This document shows positions 1-6,119 of a stretch of 12,394 bases of DNA, in pieces (positions within the stretch are counted from its first letter, which is position 1; each line of letters starts with the position of its first letter). The position numbers and the translations under genes were made by a program. The DNA is from Oscillospiraceae bacterium (GTDB lineage Bacteria > Bacillota > Clostridia > Oscillospirales > Ruminococcaceae), in the NCBI GenBank assembly GCA_022511485.1, contig JAFLUJ010000064.1:1-12394 (forward strand), read 5' to 3'. The notes beneath the pieces are model-generated. The model saw nothing but the letters and a program-made list of their open reading frames with translations, was not told the DNA's origin and did no database searches.

Positions 1-2
1 CT

Positions 3-107
3 ACGGTTTTGGCGGGATTAGTATTGAACGGCTTCCTGGGCGGCTGCGCCGCCACAACCTATACTATGTATAGGTTGAATCAAAACATTGACGAGTCAAT
101 GTTTTGA
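3..107 (+). other. Open frame entering from the left edge, lipoprotein-like
   Basis: A frame open from the window edge ends with TGA at 105-107 after 34 visible codons. Its first part is hydrophobic and leads to LGGC followed by A, which fits a lipobox (Leu at -3, Gly at -2 and -1, Cys at +1). It could be the 3' part of a gene for a very small lipoprotein. Against this, the frame runs through three perfect palindromes, and a second frame (2-73) is also open, so this may be non-coding repeat DNA that happens to lack stops. No family is recognised and the start is outside the window. Confidence 0.2.
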
Positions 108-110
108 TTC
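39..110. repeat. Three back-to-back perfect palindromes
   Basis: Three hairpins follow each other almost without gaps. The first is GGCGGC-TGC-GCCGCC (39-53). The second is AACCTATAC-TAT-GTATAGGTT (56-76). The third has a 15-bp perfect stem, arms GAATCAAAACATTGA (77-91) and TCAATGTTTTGATTC (96-110), around CGAG. No T-run follows, so a simple intrinsic terminator is unlikely. The third palindrome ends only 36 bases before the antitoxin start and could serve as the operator for the toxin-antitoxin operon. The set could also belong to a dispersed palindromic repeat. The symmetry is directly visible; the function is inference. Confidence 0.6.
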
Positions 111-118
111 AGGAATAG

Positions 119-124
119 TATAAA
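119..124 (+). promoter_or_regulatory. Possible -10 box for the toxin-antitoxin operon
   Basis: TATAAA at 119-124 is the best -10 candidate before the antitoxin gene. There is no good -35 at 16-18 bases: the bases there (96-101) belong to the right arm of the 77-110 palindrome. A start near 131 would leave a leader of about 16 bases carrying the ribosome binding site AGGCGG (134-139). If this is the promoter, a protein bound to the palindrome would cover it, which suits autorepression by an antitoxin-toxin complex. Confidence 0.3.
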
Positions 125-146
125 TTGTTAGAAAGGCGGCTGATGT

Positions 147-401
147 ATGCTTGCTGTGAATTACTCTACTATACGGAAAAATTTTAAGACATATTGTGAC
201 GAAGCGTCTGACAATGGTGAAACCGTTATCATCACAAGGAAAAATGAAAAAAATGTTGTTATTATGAGCCTTGAACAGTATAATCAGATAATGAAAGCAG
301 CACGCAATGCAGAATATCTTTCAATGATCGACAGGGCAATGGAACAGCTTGCTGCCGGTAAAGGTCAGCAGCATGAGCTGATAGAGGTAGACGATGATTA
401 A
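147..401 (+). CDS. yefM: Antitoxin of the Phd/YefM family
   Basis: This 84-residue protein is the antitoxin of a type II toxin-antitoxin pair. It neutralises the YoeB ribonuclease encoded next to it and, in this family, also represses its own operon through an N-terminal DNA-binding fold. The sequence shows the family pattern: NYSTIRKNFKTYCDEA near the N-terminus, then GETVIITRKNEKNVVIMSL (about residues 24-42) and EQYNQI. The acidic C-terminal part (from about residue 55, ending EVDDD) is the toxin-wrapping tail. The ATG at 147 follows AGGCGG (134-139) at good distance; the ATG at 143 is in another frame that soon closes. The stop overlaps the toxin start by 8 bases, so translation is likely coupled. 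Length is normal for YefM (about 83-90). Confidence 0.93.
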   Translation: MLAVNYSTIRKNFKTYCDEASDNGETVIITRKNEKNVVIMSLEQYNQIMKAARNAEYLSMIDRAMEQLAAGKGQQHELIEVDDD

Positions 402-651
402 GCTTTGGTCTGACAGGGCATGGGACGATTATTTGTACTGGCAAATGCAGGATAAAAAAACAGTAAAGAAGATAAATGACCTTATAAAAGATATTGAACG
501 CAATGGCTTAAGCAATGGTATCGGACACCCTGAACCTTTGAAATACAGGAAAGCATGGAGCAGACACATAGATCATGGAAATCGTCTTATATATAACATT
601 GTTGATGGTGAATTATGGATCATTTCCTGCAAAGGTCACTATGAGAACTAA
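394..651 (+). CDS. yoeB: Toxin YoeB, ribosome-dependent mRNA interferase
   Basis: This 85-residue protein is a RelE-superfamily toxin that cuts mRNA in the ribosomal A site when its antitoxin is degraded. It aligns along its whole length with E. coli YoeB (84 residues): WDDYLYWQ (10-17), KKINDLIKDI (25-34), HPEPLK (45-50), RLIY (64-67) and a terminal GHYEN. The residues matching the known catalytic set are present: Glu47, Arg64, His82 and Tyr83, so the toxin looks active and not decayed. The start codon lies inside the antitoxin's last codons (ATGATTAA, 394-401), the usual arrangement that keeps antitoxin in excess. The hairpin at 658-690 likely ends the operon. Confidence 0.95.
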   Translation: MIKLWSDRAWDDYLYWQMQDKKTVKKINDLIKDIERNGLSNGIGHPEPLKYRKAWSRHIDHGNRLIYNIVDGELWIISCKGHYEN

Positions 652-657
652 TGCAAT

Positions 658-690
658 ATTGCCCTGCAAGACTTTGTCTCGCAGGGCAAT
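658..690. terminator. Hairpin between convergent genes, probably bidirectional
   Basis: Arms ATTGCCCTGC (658-667) and GCAGGGCAAT (681-690) form a perfect 10-bp stem, extended past one mismatch by AGAC/GTCT around TTT. It sits 7 bases after yoeB and 15 bases after the stop of the minus-strand gene ending at 706, so it can serve both. The following T tracts are poor on either strand (TATT on plus), which lowers the score as a classical intrinsic terminator. Confidence 0.65.
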
Positions 691-705
691 TATTAAAAGT
701 TTGAT

Positions 706-3648
706 TCAGGATAAAAGCACCGCTTCGGAATACATAATAACGCCCACTCCGGAATTGGGATGGATATGGTCAAGCAGATATTTTCTTTCCGGAGCTTCGG
801 TAAGCTTCCTTTGTATGTATGGATTTGCATTGATGAATCCCACATGATTTTCGTTACAGTATTTTCCCAAAGCTTCTGAATATTCATTATTCAGGGCTGT
901 TTTTTCTTCGTATGTAAGATCACAATATTTGTCCGCATCTGTGGAATACCATGGAGCTATGAAAATAAATTCAGCAGAGGGATTTTTTCCAGAGAGCTTT
1001 ATCATTAGCTCATCTATTACGCCGGTGTAGCTTTCAGGCGTCATTGCACACTCTTCTTCGTCCCGGTATCTCACGTCGTTAGTGCCGACAGCCACTACAT
1101 AAAGATCAGCTTCCGGAATATATTCTGCATTTTCGTTTATATACGAGACTGTACAGCCTCCTGCCGAAAAATTATAAATATCCTTACGGTCTATGTATTC
1201 CTCTATAGGCTCATACCAGGGACAGCCTCCGTTTTTCGTCCCTTCGGTGAGACTGTCTCCCACAAAACATATGGAATCCGCTCTTTCAATTGCCTTATAC
1301 AAAGTGCCGTTCTTCATTTCGTCAGTAAGCTCCAGACCTGTTGCTTTAACCCGGATAAATCCTGTCTCGTCAAAGTAGTATCTTTCGGTAACAGAATTTA
1401 TATTCATTGTATGCCCGAACACTACGCTTGTAATAATGTCGTTTGCATCCTGCACCCTGACGAGGTCGTCCGTACTGAGCTGATTGCGAAGCTCTGTATT
1501 ATTCACGATCTCATATATCGGTATGGCACGGAAGTTTCCGTCAGCAGTAGATTGCGTATAAAGCGGCACTATCCCTCCGCCTATGACCTGCTTGGTCGTG
1601 CGGTCTATATAAACGTCAATAAGCATACTTGTATCGCCCTGATTTTCCCGGTATATGTTTGCGAAATTTCCCGGACAGTAGGCTGTGAATACTGTTCGTC
1701 CGTTGTAATTCTCTATCAGGGCAGGCTCAACAACGTGGGGATGATCTCCAAGTATGATGTCCGCTCCGCACTCCTTGAATATATCAAACCACACCGTCTG
1801 CTCTTCATCCGGCTCATTTGAAAATTGTGTTCCAATATGGGGAAGCACGATTATCAGATCTGGATCAAGTCTTTTTGCTTCTTCAAAATCCCGCTCTACC
1901 GACGCTTTCAGCGCGTCAAACTGCTCGCCGGATGTTCCGGAAATTATAGAGGTAACATATGACAGATAGCCGTCTGTAAGTTCGCTGTTATAATAAAAAT
2001 TACTTCCGTAGGTGTAGGACAGAACAGCCATTTTTATGCCCTCGCACTCCACCAGCTTGATATGGCTGCTTTCTTTTTCGGAAGCATTGCGGTATGAGCC
2101 TGTGTGATCCAGTCCGATACGGTCAAGAACGTCAAGTGTGCGGAGCGCTCCCTCCGGATCCTTATCAAGAACGTGATTATTTGCGGTAGTCACCAGGTCA
2201 AATCCGGCATTTTTCACCGCTTCGCCAAACTGGTCGGGAAAATTAAGACAAAGCCTTTTACCGTCTGCAAAGTTTCCGGAAGTATATGCTGCGGCTTCTC
2301 CTGCCATCGGACCTTCAAACACTCCTATAGCGTAATCGGCGGAGGAGATATATTTTTCTGCATATTCAAAGACAGGAGAGAAGTCATATCCGTCGCCTGT
2401 ATATCCCCGCTTGACCTGATCTTCGAGCAGTATCAGGTCTCCGGCAAATGTGAGCCTGAACGCTTTGTCAAAAGCGGACTTCTGTTCGCTGCTCATTACA
2501 GAATATATGATGTTGGGATCTTCCATCTCCTCCTGAGGTTCTTCGATATAGTAATAATCATCATCGTTATATGCTGTTCTTTTCATAAAGTCAAATCCAA
2601 GATCGTTATAATTGCCTGTGGCTATCATAAAGATAAAGCCTGAAGCAACAAGCAGTGCTGCAATCCTGGCAGCATTGAACCTGGTGTTTTTCTCCCCGGT
2701 GAATATTGACACTCCTGAATCTGCAAAGCTGTTCAGATATTTAGCAATAACATCGTTTCCCAAAGCAAAGCACAATGCAAAGGTACTCAGAATTGCCATG
2801 GATATAACAGCGCCAAGGCTCTGATCTGCCAGCATATCGCTCAGACAGATAGTAAGGGGACGGTGCAGAAGAAATACCCACAATGAATTTTGTCCGACCG
2901 CAGACAGAAACGGTATTTTTTTGTCCGGACTGATATTTCTCAAAGCATATATTGCCAGAAACGCAATAATGAACAATACTGCTCTGCTGAATGCCTTGAT
3001 AGGTTCCATATAACCGAACATAGAAAGCTCATCATCTGTATATCCGAGAAAATTATATGCGGGAACAGCAACTGCTGCCGCTAATATTAGGGCAGCTATA
3101 CCTTTTATCAGACGTTTGCTGTATGCCGTCCTGATAAGCTGATCACTTTTTTCGGTGGAAAGCTTATATCCGAACATATAGTATGGATAGAAAGCGATTA
3201 TCCTTGCCACTGCAAAGTTATTGTTTATCGTTATGAAGAATCCTGAAAGGATAGCTATGACGATAAGCAGAAAATTTACCCTAGGGAGTTTTTCAATGTA
3301 GGGTGCAGTAAGCCTCCACACTACCAGCGCAAGCAGATACCAGTATGAATATTTTGGTACAAGCAGAGAAGTGAATCCAAATATAAATCCTGTTATACTG
3401 TTAAAAATGAAGTATAGAAACAACAGTCTGATTATCGCGGGAGCGCTTCGGGAACGCTCACTTTTCCCGAAATATCCGGACACGAATACAAACGCCGGCA
3501 TATGGAACATATATATGTAATCAACTATACTGTTGACAGCTGTGAATTTATCCTGAAGCTGATATAAAATATGGGCAAAAACCATCAGCAGTATCAGCAG
3601 CCCTTTTATATTATCCCAATATGGACTTCTTTCTTTTATTTTCTCCAT
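706..3648 (-). CDS. Three-domain membrane protein: acyltransferase 3 + CapA domain + SGNH hydrolase
   Basis: The protein has 980 residues. Residues 1-345 form an acyltransferase-3 domain (fucose 4-O-acetylase/OafA type) with about 11 hydrophobic segments and conserved His26 in the first one; such domains carry acyl groups across the membrane. After an acidic linker (360-378), residues about 397-700 match the CapA/poly-gamma-glutamate family of metallophosphatase-like proteins: FAGDL (401-405), FEGPM (444-448), TTANNHVLD (487-495), LPHIGTQF (602-609), GDHPHVVEP (634-642). Residues 790-980 are an SGNH hydrolase: GDSL with Ser799, Gly830, GTND (855-858), and Asp960/His963 in DHIHP. All three active sites look intact. 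OatA-type proteins pair the first and last domains to O-acetylate wall polymers; the CapA domain between them is the oddity. The start at 3648 follows GGAGGAAAC and a promoter at 3695-3723; the in-frame ATG at 3765 lies upstream of that promoter. The substrate is unknown. Confidence 0.9.
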   Translation of the reverse strand: MEKIKERSPYWDNIKGLLILLMVFAHILYQLQDKFTAVNSIVDYIYMFHMPAFVFVSGYFGKSERSRSAPAIIRLLFLYFIFNSITGFIFGFTSLLVPKYSYWYLLALVVWRLTAPYIEKLPRVNFLLIVIAILSGFFITINNNFAVARIIAFYPYYMFGYKLSTEKSDQLIRTAYSKRLIKGIAALILAAAVAVPAYNFLGYTDDELSMFGYMEPIKAFSRAVLFIIAFLAIYALRNISPDKKIPFLSAVGQNSLWVFLLHRPLTICLSDMLADQSLGAVISMAILSTFALCFALGNDVIAKYLNSFADSGVSIFTGEKNTRFNAARIAALLVASGFIFMIATGNYNDLGFDFMKRTAYNDDDYYYIEEPQEEMEDPNIIYSVMSSEQKSAFDKAFRLTFAGDLILLEDQVKRGYTGDGYDFSPVFEYAEKYISSADYAIGVFEGPMAGEAAAYTSGNFADGKRLCLNFPDQFGEAVKNAGFDLVTTANNHVLDKDPEGALRTLDVLDRIGLDHTGSYRNASEKESSHIKLVECEGIKMAVLSYTYGSNFYYNSELTDGYLSYVTSIISGTSGEQFDALKASVERDFEEAKRLDPDLIIVLPHIGTQFSNEPDEEQTVWFDIFKECGADIILGDHPHVVEPALIENYNGRTVFTAYCPGNFANIYRENQGDTSMLIDVYIDRTTKQVIGGGIVPLYTQSTADGNFRAIPIYEIVNNTELRNQLSTDDLVRVQDANDIITSVVFGHTMNINSVTERYYFDETGFIRVKATGLELTDEMKNGTLYKAIERADSICFVGDSLTEGTKNGGCPWYEPIEEYIDRKDIYNFSAGGCTVSYINENAEYIPEADLYVVAVGTNDVRYRDEEECAMTPESYTGVIDELMIKLSGKNPSAEFIFIAPWYSTDADKYCDLTYEEKTALNNEYSEALGKYCNENHVGFINANPYIQRKLTEAPERKYLLDHIHPNSGVGVIMYSEAVLLS

Positions 3649-3694
3649 GTCAGTTTCCTCCGTTATCGTATTGATCTGTTTTCGGTATGTATAT

Positions 3695-3723
3695 ATTATA
3701 TCATAATATATGAAAGATTTCAA
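3695..3723 (-). promoter_or_regulatory. Sigma-A promoter of the three-domain gene
   Basis: Read on the minus strand, TTGAAA (3723-3718), a 17-base spacer and a perfect TATAAT (3700-3695) predict a start near 3688. The leader of about 40 bases ends with GGAGGA before the ATG at 3648. This position decides the start of the gene. Confidence 0.8.
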
Positions 3724-3794
3724 GCACATATGGATTCTTTGACGATAGATTCTGTAGTGCTGCATCAGCGATAAAAGATAATTAACAATACCCG

Positions 3795-3823
3795 TTGATT
3801 TTTAGGAAAAAGTATAGTATAAT
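3795..3823 (+). promoter_or_regulatory. Sigma-A promoter of the PH-domain/FkbM operon
   Basis: TTGATT (3795-3800), 17 bases and TATAAT (3818-3823) predict transcription from about 3830. The leader is about 30 bases and contains GAAAGGA (3844-3850), 9 bases before the ATG at 3860. It is divergent from the promoter at 3695-3723, so the two promoters share one control region of about 70 bases. Confidence 0.78.
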
Positions 3824-3859
3824 TATATCAGAAATATTTTCAAGAAAGGATATGATATA

Positions 3860-4261
3860 ATGGCAAAGATCAGCGAAAATTCCGTTTGGACAGATAAGAA
3901 AAGACCGGTTTTCGGACTTCCCATTTCCTTTACCAGATATATTCTGACCGAGAAAAAGCTCATCACAAGAAAAGGATTTCTTTCTATCACCGAGGACGAG
4001 GTGGAGCTGTACCGTGTCATTGATAAAAGTCTGAAGCTTCCTCTCGGACAGCGCATTTTCGGCTGCGGAACGGTCATAATAAACTGCCGTGATGCTGACA
4101 CTCCCGTAAAAGAGATCATATCAATAAAGGATCCCCGCGGATTTATGGAGATACTTGAAAAGCACGTTGACATTCAGAGGGATAAATACCGTACCCGCGG
4201 CAGAGATATGATCGGCGCAGATATACATATGGATATGGACTGCGATCACGATGAGGATTAA
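3860..4261 (+). CDS. PH-domain-like protein with acidic His/Asp tail
   Basis: This 133-residue protein has no signal peptide or membrane segment. Residues about 25-108 resemble the bacterial PH-like domains (bPH_2 type): TRYILTEKKLITRKGFLSI, then the alternating strands of EVELYRVIDKSLKLPLGQR and a GTVIINCRD strand, closing with the RGFMEILEKHV helix. Such domains are usually parts of membrane-associated proteins; here the domain stands alone. The last residues are rich in Asp, His, Met and one Cys (IHMDMDCDHDED), which could bind metal or simply be a charged tail. It is the first gene after the promoter at 3795-3823, and its stop is only 2 bases before the methyltransferase start, so the two are almost surely co-transcribed and translationally coupled. 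The partner and substrate are unknown. Confidence 0.72.
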   Translation: MAKISENSVWTDKKRPVFGLPISFTRYILTEKKLITRKGFLSITEDEVELYRVIDKSLKLPLGQRIFGCGTVIINCRDADTPVKEIISIKDPRGFMEILEKHVDIQRDKYRTRGRDMIGADIHMDMDCDHDED

Positions 4262-4263
4262 TT

Positions 4264-5334
4264 ATGCTTGATTTTATCACCGAGAAAAAAGACTGCTGGG
4301 ACTTCCTGCGGGAAACCGAGCTTCCCATTTTTATTTACGGAATGGGAGACGGAGCACTGAAAATCATGAGTGTATTCCGTCAGTACGGGATTCCAGTGGC
4401 AGGCTTTTTCGCAAGCGATGAATTTGTCCGTGGTCACACATTTGAAGGACACCTTGTGCATACACTGTCACAAATAGAATCCCTTATTGATGATTTTGTC
4501 ATTGTTCTGGCGTTTGCAGCAGGTTATCAAAGTCTCTATAACAGGATAAACGAAATTGCGTCCCGGCATACACTTGTTGCTCCCGATGTTCCCGTTGCCG
4601 GGGATGGACTGTTCACCTATGACTACTGTCTTAAAAATGCGGAGAAAATTCAGGCGGTCTATGATATGCTTGCAGACGAAAAATCCAGACAGACTTATTC
4701 GGACGTTATAAATTTTAAGATCAGCGGAAAAATAGAATATCTGGATCGCTGCACCTCTCCCAGGGAGGAAATTTACGGAGAAATAATGCCTCCCTCTGAT
4801 AATGAAATTTTCGTTGATCTGGGAGCGTATAACGGAGATACCGTTAATGAATTTATTTCCGCCTGTGGGGAAAAATACGAGCATATTTATGCATTTGAGC
4901 CTAATCCGAAAAATTTCCGCAGGCTGTCAAAAAGCTTTCCCGGAAATGAGAAAATTACTCTTTTCAATGCAGCGGCAGGAAGCGAAAAGGGAGTTACAAA
5001 AATCACTGCCAACGAGGGAAGAATGTCCCGTTCAGAGGCTTACGGAAAGACTGTGGAAATTTCCGTTCTTGCAGTGGACGAAGCTGTTCCCGGACAGGCA
5101 ACAATAATAAAGCTTGATGTGGAGGGTGCAGAGCGGGAAGCGATCATGGGAGCAAAAAAACACATTGCCGGCGGAGCAAAAATTCTCTGTTCACTTTATC
5201 ATAGAAACGAAGATATGTTTGAACTTCCCCTGCTTATTAAAAGTATTGATCCCGATCTGAAATTTTATATCAGACATCAGCTTTATATTCCGGCATGGGA
5301 AACAAATTTGTATGCAGTGCAAAAGGAATTTTAA
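4264..5334 (+). CDS. FkbM-family SAM-dependent methyltransferase
   Basis: This 356-residue protein has two parts. Residues about 20-110 look like a small Rossmann-type domain (FIYGMGDGALKIMSVFRQYG at 23-42, as in nucleotide-binding domains of sugar-modifying enzymes). Residues about 180-352 form the FkbM methyltransferase domain: FVDLGAYNGDT (183-193, SAM-binding motif I), YAFEPNPKNF (209-218, with the acidic residue that usually binds the SAM ribose) and IKLDVEGAE (282-290), the FkbM hallmark. FkbM enzymes commonly O-methylate sugars in surface glycans or natural products. No glycosyltransferase or export gene lies beside it, so the substrate is open. The start has GAGGA about 6 bases upstream, inside the end of the preceding gene. 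The nearby acyltransferase/SGNH gene suggests, but does not prove, a surface-glycan role. Confidence 0.88.
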   Translation: MLDFITEKKDCWDFLRETELPIFIYGMGDGALKIMSVFRQYGIPVAGFFASDEFVRGHTFEGHLVHTLSQIESLIDDFVIVLAFAAGYQSLYNRINEIASRHTLVAPDVPVAGDGLFTYDYCLKNAEKIQAVYDMLADEKSRQTYSDVINFKISGKIEYLDRCTSPREEIYGEIMPPSDNEIFVDLGAYNGDTVNEFISACGEKYEHIYAFEPNPKNFRRLSKSFPGNEKITLFNAAAGSEKGVTKITANEGRMSRSEAYGKTVEISVLAVDEAVPGQATIIKLDVEGAEREAIMGAKKHIAGGAKILCSLYHRNEDMFELPLLIKSIDPDLKFYIRHQLYIPAWETNLYAVQKEF

Positions 5335-5384
5335 AAAGTATTTGTCTATTTTTCGATTTAGGATTATTATAGGGGGACTTTGCA

Positions 5385-5990
5385 ATGTCAAAATCAAGAT
5401 GTGTAATTATGATAATATTGGGGATTTTACTGTCCGGACTTTCCATAGTAATGTTCGTGCATGATGCTGAATATATTTTCACAGGAAATACGGTGGATCT
5501 GAACGAAATACTGAAAAATAACGGGGAATTGCCAAGAGATAAGTTTGTTACTTTTACCTGCGAATTTCCTATTGACAATTATGCAGAAACACGGCAATAT
5601 CTTAATGGGATCATTCCGCTGCCTTTTAAAACACAGCAATATGCAATGCTTGGTGATAACGGAATGATATTCTCTGCCGAAATCGGAAATAAAGCTAAAA
5701 TTTCAGAAATGGATCAAGCAATAGAAACATTTTATGATGACGGGGAGGTTTCAGTCACATTAACAGGCAACCTTCAGATAAACAGTTCGGAAATGGATTC
5801 CTATCTGAAAGAATGCGTGGGATATATATTCGGTGATGATCCGGAATCATACGGATTTTTTCTTACTTCTTATGTTATTGATACAACCAAGACAAGATTG
5901 TCACAATCTCTGCTTTATACCTTTTTATTGGCAATAGGTGTGCTTGCCATTGTGATAAGTATCAGAACATTGAGAGGACGTACTGCATAA
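5385..5990 (+). CDS. Unknown protein with N- and C-terminal membrane segments
   Basis: This 201-residue protein is not one I can name. A hydrophobic segment at residues about 7-25 (VIMIILGILLSGLSIVMFV) and another at about 176-193 (LLYTFLLAIGVLAIVISI) flank a soluble domain of about 150 residues. That domain has mixed strands, a motif around NGIIPLPFKTQQYAMLGDNG and GYIFGDDPESYGFF. The termini are basic (KSR; RTLRGRT), so both ends are probably cytoplasmic with the middle outside. The start follows AGGGGGAC (5371-5378). The gap of 50 bases after the methyltransferase contains no obvious terminator or promoter, so it may be the third gene of that operon. The ATG and frame are convincing; the function is unassigned. 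Confidence 0.75.
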   Translation: MSKSRCVIMIILGILLSGLSIVMFVHDAEYIFTGNTVDLNEILKNNGELPRDKFVTFTCEFPIDNYAETRQYLNGIIPLPFKTQQYAMLGDNGMIFSAEIGNKAKISEMDQAIETFYDDGEVSVTLTGNLQINSSEMDSYLKECVGYIFGDDPESYGFFLTSYVIDTTKTRLSQSLLYTFLLAIGVLAIVISIRTLRGRTA

Positions 5991-6060
5991 ACCACCCTTT
6001 ACATATTATCATCTTGTAACAAATTTCTTTATCCCGAATAAAATTAAAAGAAAAATAAAT

Positions 6061-6090
6061 TTAATAATACAGGGTAAAATTAATTATACT
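6061..6090 (+). promoter_or_regulatory. Possible asnS promoter
   Basis: TATACT (6085-6090) with TTAATA (6061-6066) 18 bases upstream is the best promoter in the AT-rich gap before asnS. It predicts a leader of about 23 bases that includes GAAAGGA (6105-6111). The -35 box matches at only four of six positions, and there is no room for a T-box leader of the kind that controls many aminoacyl-tRNA synthetase genes in this phylum. Confidence 0.4.
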
Positions 6091-6119
6091 TAGTAAAAAC
6101 AAATGAAAGGACTCAGAAA

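Noticed and set aside
2104..2643. Plus-strand open frame inside the three-domain gene
   Set aside because: No ribosome site and no recognisable domain; it lies opposite the clear CapA coding region.
3649..3765. N-terminal extension of the three-domain gene to an ATG at 3765
   Set aside because: It lies upstream of the promoter at 3695-3723, has no good ribosome site and adds a basic stretch not needed by the family; ATG 3648 has GGAGGAAAC.
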